Shown here: positions 16,449-25,603 of the stretch, piece by piece
Position numbering within the stretch: the first letter of the stretch is position 1
Layout of the letters: every line of letters begins with the position of its first letter
The notes under the pieces: generated by a model
Database searches by the model: none
The model's input: only the letters and a program-made list of their open reading frames with translations
Told to the model about the DNA's origin: nothing
Program-made: the position numbers and the translations under genes
Assembly (NCBI GenBank): GCA_937924775.1
Contig: CALDUT010000020.1
Location: 106,913 to 170,912, forward strand
Length of the DNA: 64,000 bases
Reading direction: 5' to 3'
Source: an uncultured Gemmata sp.
GTDB lineage: Bacteria; Planctomycetota; Planctomycetia; Gemmatales; Gemmataceae

Positions 16449-17588
16449 ATGCGGTGTCTCGCTTGTTGGGCTCTCTTCGGATCGGTCCTCGCCGTTGCTT
16501 TGGCCGTTACGGTGTCTGCCGCGGATGAACCCGCGCCGCTCTTGAAGCCGGTGAGTATCACGGGCAGCTACGCGCGGGTCCGCCTCCCCGTCACCCCCGG
16601 CGAGCCGACCACCATGTCGTTCACAGCACAGTTGCCTCACGGTGCCAACAAGCAGGAGATGGTCGATGTCGTCGTCGCGTTGGACACGATGCATGGCAAG
16701 TCGTACGTTTCGGCCAAGAAATGGGAGAGCTGGGGTTACAACAAACCGAACACCCCCGAAGTGATTCTGCCCGAGTTGTATATCGCCGCGGGACAAATTG
16801 CCCCCAAACCCATGCCGGGGCACGATGTCATCGTCCGCTTGTCGAATTTGAAGCTGACCATTCTGAACAATACCCCGACACCCGATGGCTCGGTTCACCA
16901 ATGCGATCTGTCGTTATCGGCCCAAACGCTCTTTGGCGGCAACGACCGCAGTTTTCAGCCCCACGTTTCGTTCAGTGATAAGTATTTTGAACTGACTGTA
17001 CCCCAAACCGCTCTCAAGAAGCTCGGCACAAGCGATTTTATCATACCCGAAGCGACCACCACCAACGACCCACGTCTGACGCCGGTATTCGTACCGCATA
17101 AAAAAGACGCGAACTATTACATGTTCGAATACGCGGCGATCAATGGCGTCAGCATTTACCGGGCCCCGGATAAAAGCCTCAACCCGGTGAAAGTGACGGT
17201 GGCGTCCATCACAAACACCCCGACGGGCATCGTCATTCCCATCGGCATCGCCCGGGAATGCAAGGTGGAGATGGACGAGAAAGATGTCAACGAAGGGATT
17301 GGGGCGCAAACCAAAACGGAATTCATTCCCGGCAAGCTAAAGGAAATGCGGATTGCGGTATTCACGGGCCCCGGCTTCAGAACGCTCAAGGATTTGGTCA
17401 TCAAAGACCTCGACGTTCACGTCAATCGCTATCAATCGCAGGGACGGGTCGTGATCGGTCAAAGGTTCATCGACACTTATTTCGCCGATGGTATCTACGC
17501 GGCCGACGCCAGCGGTTACAAGTTGTATGGCCGGGTGAATCCCGAGTTGTTGGCGGACATCAAGACGCGACCAAAGCAGAAGCCGTGA
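16449..17588 (+). CDS. Secreted protein of unknown function
   Basis: 379 residues from the ATG at 16449. Residues 1-25 (CLACWALFGSVLAVALAV, then TVSAADE) are a clear signal peptide. The mature part is soluble, rich in Thr, Val and Pro, and looks all-beta, with recurring short strands such as PVSITGSYARVRLPV and KFELTVPQTALKK-like segments. I do not recognise a family. It has no membrane segment beyond the signal and no Cys pairs, and begins 206 bp after the kinase in the same direction. A strong hairpin shared with the convergent YTV-like gene lies just downstream. The role could be a periplasmic or surface protein. Confidence 0.65.
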   Translation: MRCLACWALFGSVLAVALAVTVSAADEPAPLLKPVSITGSYARVRLPVTPGEPTTMSFTAQLPHGANKQEMVDVVVALDTMHGKSYVSAKKWESWGYNKPNTPEVILPELYIAAGQIAPKPMPGHDVIVRLSNLKLTILNNTPTPDGSVHQCDLSLSAQTLFGGNDRSFQPHVSFSDKYFELTVPQTALKKLGTSDFIIPEATTTNDPRLTPVFVPHKKDANYYMFEYAAINGVSIYRAPDKSLNPVKVTVASITNTPTGIVIPIGIARECKVEMDEKDVNEGIGAQTKTEFIPGKLKEMRIAVFTGPGFRTLKDLVIKDLDVHVNRYQSQGRVVIGQRFIDTYFADGIYAADASGYKLYGRVNPELLADIKTRPKQKP

Positions 17589-17613
17589 TCCCGGTGGTTC
17601 CATGAAAGAAAAA

Positions 17614-17643
17614 CCCCGCTCAGGTGAGGGGGCCTGAGCGGGG
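17614..17643 (-). terminator. Rho-independent terminator of the YTV-like gene
   Basis: An 11-bp perfect stem (CCCCGCTCAGG with CCTGAGCGGGG) around an 8-base loop. On the minus strand it is followed by TTTTTC, so it terminates the gene ending at 17691. It lies 26 bp beyond the stop of the convergent plus-strand gene and may also block read-through from there. Confidence 0.85.
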
Positions 17644-17690
17644 GCGACGCGACCGGGCGAACGGGGAGCCCGGTCGGTCAGGGTCCACGA

Positions 17691-19001
17691 TCAGTGACAG
17701 CAGCCCGCCGCCGCACCGCTGGCCGCCGCTGTGCTGCAGCCGCAATCGCCACCTTTCTTGCCCAAGCGATCTTTCAGACCACCGAAGGCCCCGCGGAGAC
17801 GATCGAGCAGACCCGCCCGGCTAGCCGTGGCGCACGGATCGCAGCAGACAGCCGCCGCCGGAGCCACAACCACTTCCTTCTCGACTTCACGAGCGACCAT
17901 CTTGGTCACTTTCACTTTCTCTTGCACCGGTTCGCACACCGTCACTTGACGCGTGGCTTGGTAAGGCACGCACTTGCGAACGTGGACAGTCTTGGTGACG
18001 GTTTCAACCGTCGGCACGCAGCGGGTGCGGGTCACCGGCACGGCCACCGTCTTGCTGACGCATTCATAGGTGGTAATAGTCTTTTGCACCGGCACGCATT
18101 CATAGGTGGTAATAGTCTTTTGCACCGGCACGTACTCGTAGGTGCAGATCGTCTTTTGCACCGGCACGCACTCGGCAACTTTCTTGCACTTGGTGACCGG
18201 GACGCACACCGTCTCGCAGTGCTTTTCGGTCTTGCACCCGGTGACGACCCGCGGGCAGGGGGTGTAGCACGGATCGCAGATCTTCTTCAGCCGATCGCTG
18301 AGCGACGGGCCCAGTTCCTTGCAGTAGGGGACTTGCACTTTGTGGGTTACGGTCCGTGTTTCCACTTCCGTCACCATGACCTTCTTCCACTGCGTTTCCA
18401 TGACGGTGACCGTCTTCTGAACTGGGCGGCGTTCCATGACCGTCACGGTTTTTTGCACCGGGCGGCGTTCCATGACGGTGACCGTTTTCTGAACCGGGAC
18501 GCGTTCGGTGACCACCCGGTTTTCCGTCACCGTTTCCGTGACGAGCTTGTTCACCGTCACTTGGCAGGTCACGGTTTCAGGAACGCATTCCCAGCGGTGG
18601 GCGGTGTAGGTTTCCGTCTTGGTGACGGGTTTCAGGACGGTCACGGTTTCTTCGACTTCCGTCGGAACCCATTCGGTCACTTTGACCTTCTGCGTGGTCG
18701 GGGCGGCGGGAGCCGCGGGAGCCGCGGGAGCCGCGGGAGCCCCCGCGATGGCACAGGGATCGCAAATCACCCCACCCCGGCCACCGCGGCTGCCGAGGTT
18801 GGCCAACCAATCTCGCAGAGCGCCGCCGCGGCCTTTGCCAGCACACGGATCCGCGCAGGGATCCGGGCAGGGTGTGGCACACGGATCGGGGCAGGCCTCT
18901 TTCTTCTTGCCGCCAAAGGCGTGGACGTCGCTGGCCAGCACACCCACGAGGCCGATACAGACGGCCGTCATTGTCCAAGTCTTCATTCGTCGAAAGCTCA
19001 T
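17691..19001 (-). CDS. Cysteine-rich repeat protein resembling planctomycete YTV proteins
   Basis: 436 residues from the ATG at 19001; a second ATG five codons later is also possible. After a signal peptide (KTWTMTAVCIGLVGVLA) come Cys-Pro-Asp-Pro repeats (CPDPCATPCPDPCADPC), a Gly/Arg patch and an Ala-Ala-Pro tract. The bulk is a 12-residue repeat of the type VQKTVTVMERRP or VQKTITTYECVP, alternating Val/Thr beta-strands with Cys. The C-terminus is again Cys-rich (CCDPC, CGCS, GCCH). This composition and the t-V-T-V / Y-T-V-type strands resemble the cysteine-rich YTV proteins reported from planctomycete cell walls. I infer a disulfide-crosslinked envelope protein. It ends at a strong terminator and has no partner gene. 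Confidence 0.7.
   Translation of the reverse strand: MSFRRMKTWTMTAVCIGLVGVLASDVHAFGGKKKEACPDPCATPCPDPCADPCAGKGRGGALRDWLANLGSRGGRGGVICDPCAIAGAPAAPAAPAAPAAPTTQKVKVTEWVPTEVEETVTVLKPVTKTETYTAHRWECVPETVTCQVTVNKLVTETVTENRVVTERVPVQKTVTVMERRPVQKTVTVMERRPVQKTVTVMETQWKKVMVTEVETRTVTHKVQVPYCKELGPSLSDRLKKICDPCYTPCPRVVTGCKTEKHCETVCVPVTKCKKVAECVPVQKTICTYEYVPVQKTITTYECVPVQKTITTYECVSKTVAVPVTRTRCVPTVETVTKTVHVRKCVPYQATRQVTVCEPVQEKVKVTKMVAREVEKEVVVAPAAAVCCDPCATASRAGLLDRLRGAFGGLKDRLGKKGGDCGCSTAAASGAAAGCCH
18061..18168 (-). repeat. 36-bp coding tandem repeats, block A
   Basis: Three 36-bp units begin at 18061, 18097 and 18133. The first two are identical, which points to recent duplication; the third is diverged. 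They encode the VQKTITTYECVP units of the YTV-like protein. Confidence 0.85.
18397..18504 (-). repeat. 36-bp coding tandem repeats, block B
   Basis: Three 36-bp units begin at 18397, 18433 and 18469. They differ at synonymous positions but encode the same VQKTVTVMERRP unit, which shows selection on the protein repeat. Confidence 0.85.
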
Positions 19002-19486
19002 GGTGACCCTCACTGCTCCGGGTATCAGCACCCCGTCACTTCCGCCGCGACCTTCCCTTCGTCGCAGCACACGGAAGTGGGACCCGGTGTGCTTGCGATA
19101 GATATGACCGCGCCGCGCAAATTAGGAAAGCAAACCAAGGCCGGTAAAGCGCGAAATCTTGTAAATCTCGGTAGTGATTTCACGCTTAGCGAAGCCTTCG
19201 CGATCACAACGGTTGCACCAGTTCTACGGCGGTGCGAGATCGTAGTGAAGAAACGGTATTTTGATACGGAAATGCCGATTCTACCAACGCCTCGGATTCC
19301 CGGATTCTCACAATCGCTGATGATCCACACCCCAGGGGCGCAGCACTCCCACGCGTCCGCAGCCGCAAGCCCGGCCGCTTGTCAAAGCCCCGAAATGCCC
19401 AAGAAGTCGCAACTTGGAACTTGGCATCGCCGGTTCGGGACGATAGCATCGCCTACTGATTTTGCCTGCTGCGGAAGGTCTCTGCT
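19002..19486. other. 485-bp intergenic region between divergent genes
   Basis: It lies between the starts of the YTV-like gene (minus) and the lactate permease gene (plus), so promoters for both are expected here. I see no gene, RNA or strong promoter match. Only a short direct repeat, AACTTGG twice near 19410, stands out. Confidence 0.5.
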
Positions 19487-21415
19487 ATGCTGGTGGCTTA
19501 CGTTCAGAATCTGGACCCGCTGGGGAATCGCGTCCTTTCCACCATCGTTGCCGGGATGCCGGTGTTGGTGCTGTTTTATTTGCTGGTCGGTCGCCGCTGG
19601 CTGGCCAGTTGGGCCGGGGCCGCTGGGGCGACCGTGGCGATTCTCCTGGCGTGGCTCGTCTATCAAATGCCTTTGGAAATGGCCTGTTGGTCGTTCGTCC
19701 ACGGGATGGTCTTCGGGTTGCTCCCCATCGGCTGGACAGTCCTGGCCGCGATGCTGTTGTACAACGTCACCGTCGAAACGGGGCAGTTCAACATCATCCG
19801 CCGCTCGATCGGAGCCCTCAGTGGCGATGCCCGCGTTCAAGCCGTGTTGATTGGTTTCTGCTTCGGAGCCTTCATGGAAGGGGCCGCGGGAGCCGGTTCG
19901 CCAGTGGCGATTTGCGGGGCGATGTTGGTGGGTTTGGGGATGCCGCCGTTTCGCGCCGCGGTGATTTGTCTGATCGCCAATACATCGCCGGTGTGTTATG
20001 GCGGCTTGGGTGTACCGATTCTCACATTAGAGAGTTCCAGCGGGATATCGGGCGACAAAATCAGTATTATGTGCGGTCATCAATTACCGTTTTTATCCTG
20101 TCTGGTGCCACTCTATATGGTGAAAACGATGTGTACCTGGCGACAGACCCTCGCCGTATGGCCGGTGCTAGCCGTCGGTGGGGGGTCGTTTGCCATCGCT
20201 CAGTTTTTCTTCGCCACTGCCCATGCGTATGGCTTGCCGCCGATTTGGCCGCTGACCGATATCTGCGGGGCGATCTTTTCGATGGCCGTTCTGGCCGTGT
20301 TTCTCAAGTTTGTTTGGAAGCCGCAGGAAGAGCTGAGCGGTTCCGAACTGGGGCCGCTGGCCCCGCTGCCAGCGCCGCGGGCCGAGGATATTCCCCACGA
20401 TCCCCAGGCGGAGCAGGCCCGCGAAGAAGTGGCCGCGCATGCCCGAGAAATGCGTCCGCCCCATGCCGAGGAACGCCCCCTGACGCCCGGCCGCATCCTG
20501 TTGGCGTGGGCTCCGTGGTTGATCATGGCCGCGTTTCTCATCCTTTCAGGATGGATCAAGCAACTGGAGAAGAAAGAACCGCTCCATCTGGGTATCGTGA
20601 ATTCATTTTACGTTCAGGAAGTCCCGACGCTGCATCATCAGGTGGAACGGGCCTACGAACTGCAAAAACTGGCCCCGGAAGGGATTGTGCCGTTGCCCGG
20701 CGGCGCGGCGGGGGAATACCTCACCCCGGACGGTCAAACGGTTCTCGTGCAGGACGGTTCCCGGGGTAAGAAACTCCGCGAGACGGAAGCGGCCGAGTTC
20801 AAATTCATCTGGTTGACCGCCCCGGGAACCCCGGTGTTTTGCGCGGCGTTGGTGTCAATGGGGTTACTCCGGATGTCACGAGCCCAGATCCACACCGTGA
20901 TCGGCAAAACCCTCTGGCAGATGCGTATTCCCATTCCCACCATCGGCTTCATGCTGGGTCTGAGCTACGTCACCAAATACGCCGGTATGGACGCCACCCT
21001 CGGGGTGGCCTTCGCAGAAACCGGAGTGTTATACCCGTTTTTCGCCGCGATGCTCGGCTGGCTGGGGGTCTTCCTGACAGGAACCGATGCGGGCAGCAAC
21101 GCCCTGTTCGGTAGCCTCCAGAAAATTACCGCCACGGAAGTGTGGACGCAGCATAGCGAAGGCGCGATGCGGCACCTCACCCTGGAGCAAGCGCAAGTCC
21201 TGATCTGTACAGCCAATAGCACCGGCGGAGTGATGGGGAAAATGATCGACGCCCAAAGCATCTGCGTGGCGACCGCGGGGACGCATCAGGTCGGCAAGGA
21301 AGCGGACATCTTCAAGGCGGTGATCTGGCACAGCGTATTTCTGGCCAGCGTGGTGGGGGGGATGACCGCCCTGCAAGCGTTTGTCCCGCCGTTCACGCGG
21401 ATGGTTCCGCATTGA
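19487..21415 (+). CDS. lldP: L-lactate permease family transporter
   Basis: 642 residues with GGAAGG nine bases upstream. Twelve or more hydrophobic segments are visible. FCFGAFMEGAAGAGSPVAI and LIANTSPVCYGGLGVP in the first half, and FMLGLSYVTKYAGMDATLG, FLTGTDAGSNALFG and ICTANSTGGVMGKMIDAQS in the second half, are family signatures. LldP/LctP proteins carry lactate or glycolate with protons across the inner membrane. E. coli LldP has 551 residues. The extra length sits in two hydrophilic stretches, a charged one near 283-340 and one near 365-435, the latter probably a large loop. No lactate dehydrogenase lies next to it, so the real substrate may differ. Confidence 0.88.
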   Translation: MLVAYVQNLDPLGNRVLSTIVAGMPVLVLFYLLVGRRWLASWAGAAGATVAILLAWLVYQMPLEMACWSFVHGMVFGLLPIGWTVLAAMLLYNVTVETGQFNIIRRSIGALSGDARVQAVLIGFCFGAFMEGAAGAGSPVAICGAMLVGLGMPPFRAAVICLIANTSPVCYGGLGVPILTLESSSGISGDKISIMCGHQLPFLSCLVPLYMVKTMCTWRQTLAVWPVLAVGGGSFAIAQFFFATAHAYGLPPIWPLTDICGAIFSMAVLAVFLKFVWKPQEELSGSELGPLAPLPAPRAEDIPHDPQAEQAREEVAAHAREMRPPHAEERPLTPGRILLAWAPWLIMAAFLILSGWIKQLEKKEPLHLGIVNSFYVQEVPTLHHQVERAYELQKLAPEGIVPLPGGAAGEYLTPDGQTVLVQDGSRGKKLRETEAAEFKFIWLTAPGTPVFCAALVSMGLLRMSRAQIHTVIGKTLWQMRIPIPTIGFMLGLSYVTKYAGMDATLGVAFAETGVLYPFFAAMLGWLGVFLTGTDAGSNALFGSLQKITATEVWTQHSEGAMRHLTLEQAQVLICTANSTGGVMGKMIDAQSICVATAGTHQVGKEADIFKAVIWHSVFLASVVGGMTALQAFVPPFTRMVPH

Positions 21416-21434
21416 GATTGCGATACGCAAGTGC

Positions 21435-22427
21435 TTATGAGTTAACTATTTCCGCCCAATAATCCTTCGTGCCGTGGTGCAAGCGGGCCCCGATTTGGGT
21501 AATCACCTTCATGGCGAGGAAATTGGCGGCACGCGCGGCCTTATCCGGAGCGACGCCGTGGGTGATGCCATAGAGAAACGCCCCGGCGAACATGTCGCCA
21601 GCCCCGGTGAGATCCACCGGCTGGCACGGGAACGCGGGAATGTGCCACTCGCCCCCGTGATAGCGGACAAACGCCCCATTGGCCCCATCCGTGACGACGG
21701 CATGGGGCACTAGGCCCCGCAGTTGCCCGAAGGCCTCTTCCGCCGAGGTGCCCCCGGCCACTGCGATAGCTTCTGCGGCATTGCAGAAGAGCAAATCACT
21801 TTGGGCCAACGCGTCCCGGAACGCTTCGCCGAAAACCTGTGGAACGAAGGCATCGGAACAGGTCAGCGCCACCTTGGTGCCGCTGGTTTTGGCCGCTTTC
21901 AGGGCTTCACGAATGGCATGCTGACCGGTGCTGGGGTTGGCAAACACATACCCTTCGATGAAGAGCCACTCGCTGGCCGCGATTTTGCCGGCCGGAACAT
22001 GCCGCGCCGCCAGGTGGCTGGACACCCCCAAGCACGTGCGCATGGTGCGTTCTGCGTCGGGGGTGATGATGCTGACACAGGTTCCGGTTGTTTCCCCCAC
22101 CAGCGGCGGGTTGACAAAGTCGATATCCAGTTCGGTGAATTCTTCCTGGTAATGCAGACCGTAGCGGTCGTCGCCCACGCAGCCGATGAAGGCCGCTTTA
22201 CCGCCCAGTTGCGAGCAGGCGATCACCGAGTTGGCCACACTGCCACCGCTGACCAAGCGCGGCTCATGATCGGCAAACGCCTGGAGCAACTTCTGCTGCT
22301 GGTCGCGTTCGGTCAAGCGCATGGTCCCTTTCTCGAAGCCCAGCGCGGCGAACTCCTCGTCAGTCAGTTCCAAGAGAATATCGACCAACGAATTCCCCAG
22401 GCCAATCAGGTGAAATTCTCGCGCCAT
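21435..22427 (-). CDS. PfkB-family carbohydrate or adenosine kinase
   Basis: 330 residues from the ATG at 22427; the frame is open 60 bases further without family sequence. GLGNSLVDILLELTDE is the N-terminal substrate strand, RLVSGGSVANSVIACSQLGG the signature GG-motif region, and DLTGAGDMFAGAFLYG the PfkB signature 2 with the catalytic Asp and anion hole. MRTCLGVSSHL matches the adenosine kinase-like subgroup, in which many bacterial and planctomycete members phosphorylate adenosine, inosine or ribose. The protein is cytoplasmic. It is convergent with lldP (20 bp between the stops) and lies 72 bp downstream of gltX on the same strand, so it may share that transcript. Confidence 0.87.
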   Translation of the reverse strand: MAREFHLIGLGNSLVDILLELTDEEFAALGFEKGTMRLTERDQQQKLLQAFADHEPRLVSGGSVANSVIACSQLGGKAAFIGCVGDDRYGLHYQEEFTELDIDFVNPPLVGETTGTCVSIITPDAERTMRTCLGVSSHLAARHVPAGKIAASEWLFIEGYVFANPSTGQHAIREALKAAKTSGTKVALTCSDAFVPQVFGEAFRDALAQSDLLFCNAAEAIAVAGGTSAEEAFGQLRGLVPHAVVTDGANGAFVRYHGGEWHIPAFPCQPVDLTGAGDMFAGAFLYGITHGVAPDKAARAANFLAMKVITQIGARLHHGTKDYWAEIVNS

Positions 22428-22499
22428 GATGACGGATTCTGGAAACGTGGATAGGAGTTGTGGCCCTCGGCGGCTCATAGTCCCCACAACTCCTGAAAT

Positions 22500-24074
22500 T
22501 CAGGCTGATGCCATCAGCTGCTGGGCTTTCTCGAGGCGGGCCAGGACCATGTCACGGCCCAGAAGCAGGAGGGTCTCGGGCAGGCCGAAGCCAACTGTTT
22601 CGCCCGTCACCGCCACCCGCACCGCACCGTCCCAGTCTTTGGGTTTGATGTCGTGCGATTTGGCGAAGTCCATGAAGGCGGTCAGGAGGGTGGGGGCATC
22701 GAAGGGTTCGAGCGTGCGGAGAATGTCCGCGAACTGCCGCAACCGGTGGGGGCCCCCGGCTTTCGCCACCCGTTCGGTCAGCAGCGGCAGCCGGTAATCA
22801 ATGATCGGTTTGAGCAGCGGGGCGGCGTAGAAGACGAAATCCGACAGCAATTTGATGCGATCGGCGGCGAATTCGGCCACTTGTACCAGCAATTGTCGCG
22901 TCGCGGGGGGAAGGGATTCGCCGATCAGGCGGGCCCGTTGGAGGTAGGGGAGGCTGCGTTCGACTTTCTCCGTCGCCGGAAGTTGTTTCATGTATTCGGT
23001 TTGCACCCACAGGAGTTTCTTTTCGTCGAAGTTGGCCGGGGCTTTGGTCACGTCTTTGGTGTCGAAGTTGGCGATGGCCGCCTCGAGGGGGAAGATTTCG
23101 TCTTTATCGTTGAGGGCCCATCCGAGGCGGACCAGATAATTGACCACCGCTGCGGGGAGGTAACCCAGTTCGCGATAGTAGGCCACGGTAGCGATGTTGA
23201 GGTCGTCGCGGCCGCGGATTTCCTCGTCGGTCCAGCCACAGGCTTTGAGTTTGGCGATTTCCTCGGCGGTGAGCGGCGGCAGCTTTCGCTTGCTCATCTT
23301 TTCGCCTTTGTAGTTGACCAGGGGAATGTGGGCGAATTCGGGCGGCGGGGCCCCCAGTGCCTGGTAGAAAAGGATTTGCACCGGCGTATTGGAGAGATGC
23401 TCTTCGGCACGAATGACGTGTGTGATGCCGAAGTCGATTTCGTCGACCACGGTCGCAAAACTGTACAGGGCACGGCACTCCCCCTTCTCGTTGGGGGCCC
23501 GCAGCAGGGCCGGGTCGCGAATCGTGTCGGTATTCACCTCGACATGCCCGCGAACGTGGTCGTCGAACGCCACGATTTGCCCCTCGGGCACTTTGAGCAA
23601 AATCGGGGCGGGTTTCTCCCGGTATTGCCGGACATTCTCCTCGGGGGGCACATCGCGGTTGCTGCCGCGATGGACGTAGGCTTTCTTCATCCGCTGGGCC
23701 AGTTCGCGGCGGCGGGTTTGTTCGTCTTCGGTGGTGTAGTCGGGGTAGGCTTTCCCCTCCGCCATCAGTTTCATCGCCGCGGCGACGTAACGATCGTTGC
23801 GCTGGCTCTGGAAATACGGTTTGTGCGGTCCGAAGCTCTCGCCGCTGCCGTCGGGCGTGGGCCCTTCGTCCCAAGTGAGGCCCAGCCACGCGAAGCCATC
23901 GAGAATGGGTTGGACCGCTTCGGCCCGGTTGCGGGCCGCGTCGGTATCGTCGATACGGAGGATGAATTGGCCACCGAAGCGGCGGGCATAGAGCCAATTG
24001 AATAAGGCCGTGCGAACGCCCCCAATATGCAGGTAGCCCGTGGGGCTGGGGGCAAAGCGGGTTCGAACAGTCAT
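22500..24074 (-). CDS. gltX: Glutamyl-tRNA synthetase
   Basis: 524 residues from the ATG at 24074, where the protein begins TVRTRFAPSPTGYLHIGG. This is the class I signature, with the HIGH motif as HIGG. KMSKRKLPPLTAEEI carries the KMSKS-type loop. IDDTDAARNRAEAV and HVIRAEEHLSNTPVQILFY are conserved glutamyl-specific regions. The enzyme charges tRNA-Glu, and in bacteria without GlnRS also tRNA-Gln. The length is slightly above the usual 470-490, with the additional residues in the middle region that includes the insertion RKLPPLTAEEIAKLKACGWT. It is the only aminoacyl-tRNA synthetase in view. Confidence 0.95.
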   Translation of the reverse strand: MTVRTRFAPSPTGYLHIGGVRTALFNWLYARRFGGQFILRIDDTDAARNRAEAVQPILDGFAWLGLTWDEGPTPDGSGESFGPHKPYFQSQRNDRYVAAAMKLMAEGKAYPDYTTEDEQTRRRELAQRMKKAYVHRGSNRDVPPEENVRQYREKPAPILLKVPEGQIVAFDDHVRGHVEVNTDTIRDPALLRAPNEKGECRALYSFATVVDEIDFGITHVIRAEEHLSNTPVQILFYQALGAPPPEFAHIPLVNYKGEKMSKRKLPPLTAEEIAKLKACGWTDEEIRGRDDLNIATVAYYRELGYLPAAVVNYLVRLGWALNDKDEIFPLEAAIANFDTKDVTKAPANFDEKKLLWVQTEYMKQLPATEKVERSLPYLQRARLIGESLPPATRQLLVQVAEFAADRIKLLSDFVFYAAPLLKPIIDYRLPLLTERVAKAGGPHRLRQFADILRTLEPFDAPTLLTAFMDFAKSHDIKPKDWDGAVRVAVTGETVGFGLPETLLLLGRDMVLARLEKAQQLMASA

Positions 24075-24191
24075 AGGAAGATCGAAAATCCGGGTTACCA
24101 AGAAACGGAGGTCGAGCCCCCACCCGAGACGCCATCGGTAGCTAGCTACCCCAGCGGCCTTCGGCAGGCTCCCGTCGCGGCTGGCGGCGGG

Positions 24192-24737
24192 TTACGCGGT
24201 GCCGTTGGCACTGGGTTCGTGAGCGGGGGCTTCGCCCGGTGCCGGTGCCTCGCTGGCTGAGCCGCGCAGGGACGCCTCGCGGACCGGGGGGCGGCATTCC
24301 ACCAGTGTCACAACTTCCCCTTCCTGAACGATTTTGCCGTCCTGGTTGATCACCGCCCGGTACCAGACCACCTCGCCGCGGCGGCCTCGTCCGCGAATCG
24401 TCTTCTCCTTCACCCGGCTGAGCGTGCGGATGGTATCACCCGCGAATACGGGTAGATTGAAGCTCCACATATTCACTCGCAACAGGGCCATCGTCCGCAC
24501 CAGTGGCGACATCACCCCCAAGCCGCTCGCGATACTGAAGACACCAAAACCATGCGCAATCGGCCGGCGGAACGGTGTGGTTTTGCAAAATTCGTGGTCG
24601 ATGTGAATGGGGTTGAAATCACCACTGAAGCCAGCGAAGTTGACAATATCCGCTTCCGTGACGGTTCGCCCGGCCGAGGTCCATTCGTTACCAATTTCGA
24701 GATCGTCGAAATACAGGTGCGAGGATGAAAAGCTCAT
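24192..24737 (-). CDS. MaoC-like dehydratase (hot-dog fold)
   Basis: 181 residues from the ATG at 24737 with GAGG six bases upstream. LYFDDLEIGNEWTSAGRTVT is the usual start of short MaoC proteins. FSGDFNPIHIDHEFCKTTPF holds the hydratase 2 motif D-x-N-P-x-H with catalytic Asp and His, and IAHGFGVFSIASGL is the following helix. Family members hydrate trans-2-enoyl-CoA or related thioesters. The last 30 residues, Ala/Pro/Glu-rich, are an unstructured tail not seen in most members. It is followed upstream on the same strand by another hot-dog protein 122 bp away, which suggests acyl-CoA metabolism as the common theme. The substrate is unknown. Confidence 0.85.
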   Translation of the reverse strand: MSFSSSHLYFDDLEIGNEWTSAGRTVTEADIVNFAGFSGDFNPIHIDHEFCKTTPFRRPIAHGFGVFSIASGLGVMSPLVRTMALLRVNMWSFNLPVFAGDTIRTLSRVKEKTIRGRGRRGEVVWYRAVINQDGKIVQEGEVVTLVECRPPVREASLRGSASEAPAPGEAPAHEPSANGTA

Positions 24738-24859
24738 GGTGGCCTCGATTTCGGCACAGAAGCGCATTCGGGTTATTTTCTAGTCGAACTGCCATCCGAA
24801 ACAAGAGGCGGCGGCAACCCGGCCCACGTCTGCCAGCGTCGCATGCGGCGCAGCCGGCG

Positions 24860-25270
24860 TCACTCCGGGAATAACGCCACCGGTTTCCGCTCGGGTGTCG
24901 AAAGATCGACACCCACAAACACCCCTTCTGCTTCCGTGACATGGATCGTCTCGGCTCCACGATCCGCGTACACGTCGATATGAACGGTCATCGACGTGCG
25001 ACCGATCCGGACCACCCGCGTTTGAAACCGCACCACATCCCCCACCAGCACCGGCTTTTTGAATTCCACCCGGTTAATCGCCACGGTCACAAACGACGCC
25101 TGCGGATTGCCGCCCCGCCGCAGCAGCTCCCGCCGGGCCGCCAAAGCCCCGGCCATGTCGATGTACGACAGAATCACCCCGCCGAAGATCGTCCCATGTG
25201 GGTTGGTATCGCGTGGCATCATCACCACTTGAATGGCGATATACGGTTCTGCGATAGACGGTTCCGACAT
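24860..25270 (-). CDS. Acyl-CoA thioesterase, hot-dog (YciA/BACH-like)
   Basis: 136 residues from the ATG at 25270, preceded by AGGGAGA. VMMPRDTNPHGTIFGGVIL and YIDMAGALAARR are the signature of the acyl-CoA thioesterase II / YciA group, with the Asn-x-x-G-x-x-x-GG loop and the catalytic Asp in the helix. VEFKKPVLVGDVVRF is the matching strand region. These hexameric cytoplasmic enzymes hydrolyse acyl-CoAs of broad chain length. Length is typical at 130-140. It is the first gene of a minus-strand pair with the MaoC-like gene. Confidence 0.88.
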   Translation of the reverse strand: MSEPSIAEPYIAIQVVMMPRDTNPHGTIFGGVILSYIDMAGALAARRELLRRGGNPQASFVTVAINRVEFKKPVLVGDVVRFQTRVVRIGRTSMTVHIDVYADRGAETIHVTEAEGVFVGVDLSTPERKPVALFPE

Positions 25271-25603
25271 GCGTTCTCCCTGCGACAATTCCTCTAGTAT
25301 AGCATGGGACAGTCACCCCATCGCGAACAGTCGGGTGTCACGAGAATCCCGCGCACCAAAGGGAACCGCGTCGCGGCTGACAAGGCCGAAGTAACTTCGC
25401 ATCTTTTATAGAAAAGCGGACGACCGACCCAACAGCGGGCGATCGAAAAACGGGTAGCCGAGCGGCGAGCCGGTAATCCCAGTCACGTACCTTCTGCCGG
25501 CGACTGTTTGACGAAATCGCGAATTATTCCGACGTTTCCAAAAATTCCTCAGAAAATTTGCTTTTGCCAAAAAATTGCGCACAATTGCAACAGCAGTGAA
25601 ACT
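25271..25603. other. 333-bp intergenic region
   Basis: It lies between the start of the thioesterase gene and the end of truD, both minus strand. I see no gene or structured RNA. The part nearest truD (25500-25600) is AT-rich with A/T runs but has no hairpin-plus-T-run terminator that I can identify. Confidence 0.5.

Noticed and set aside
18700..18745. GGGAGCCGC tandem repeats as a possible regulatory microsatellite
   Set aside because: They are in frame and encode the Ala-Ala-Pro tract of the YTV-like protein.
17694..19850. Plus-strand open frame of 718 codons, rich in His, Arg and Phe
   Set aside because: It is the antisense of the YTV-like gene and of the lactate permease start; the minus-strand protein has a signal peptide, regular repeats and a terminator.
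19462..20769. 435-codon plus-strand frame overlapping the permease gene
   Set aside because: It is Arg/Gly-rich shadow coding of lldP, which has clear membrane segments and a ribosome binding site.
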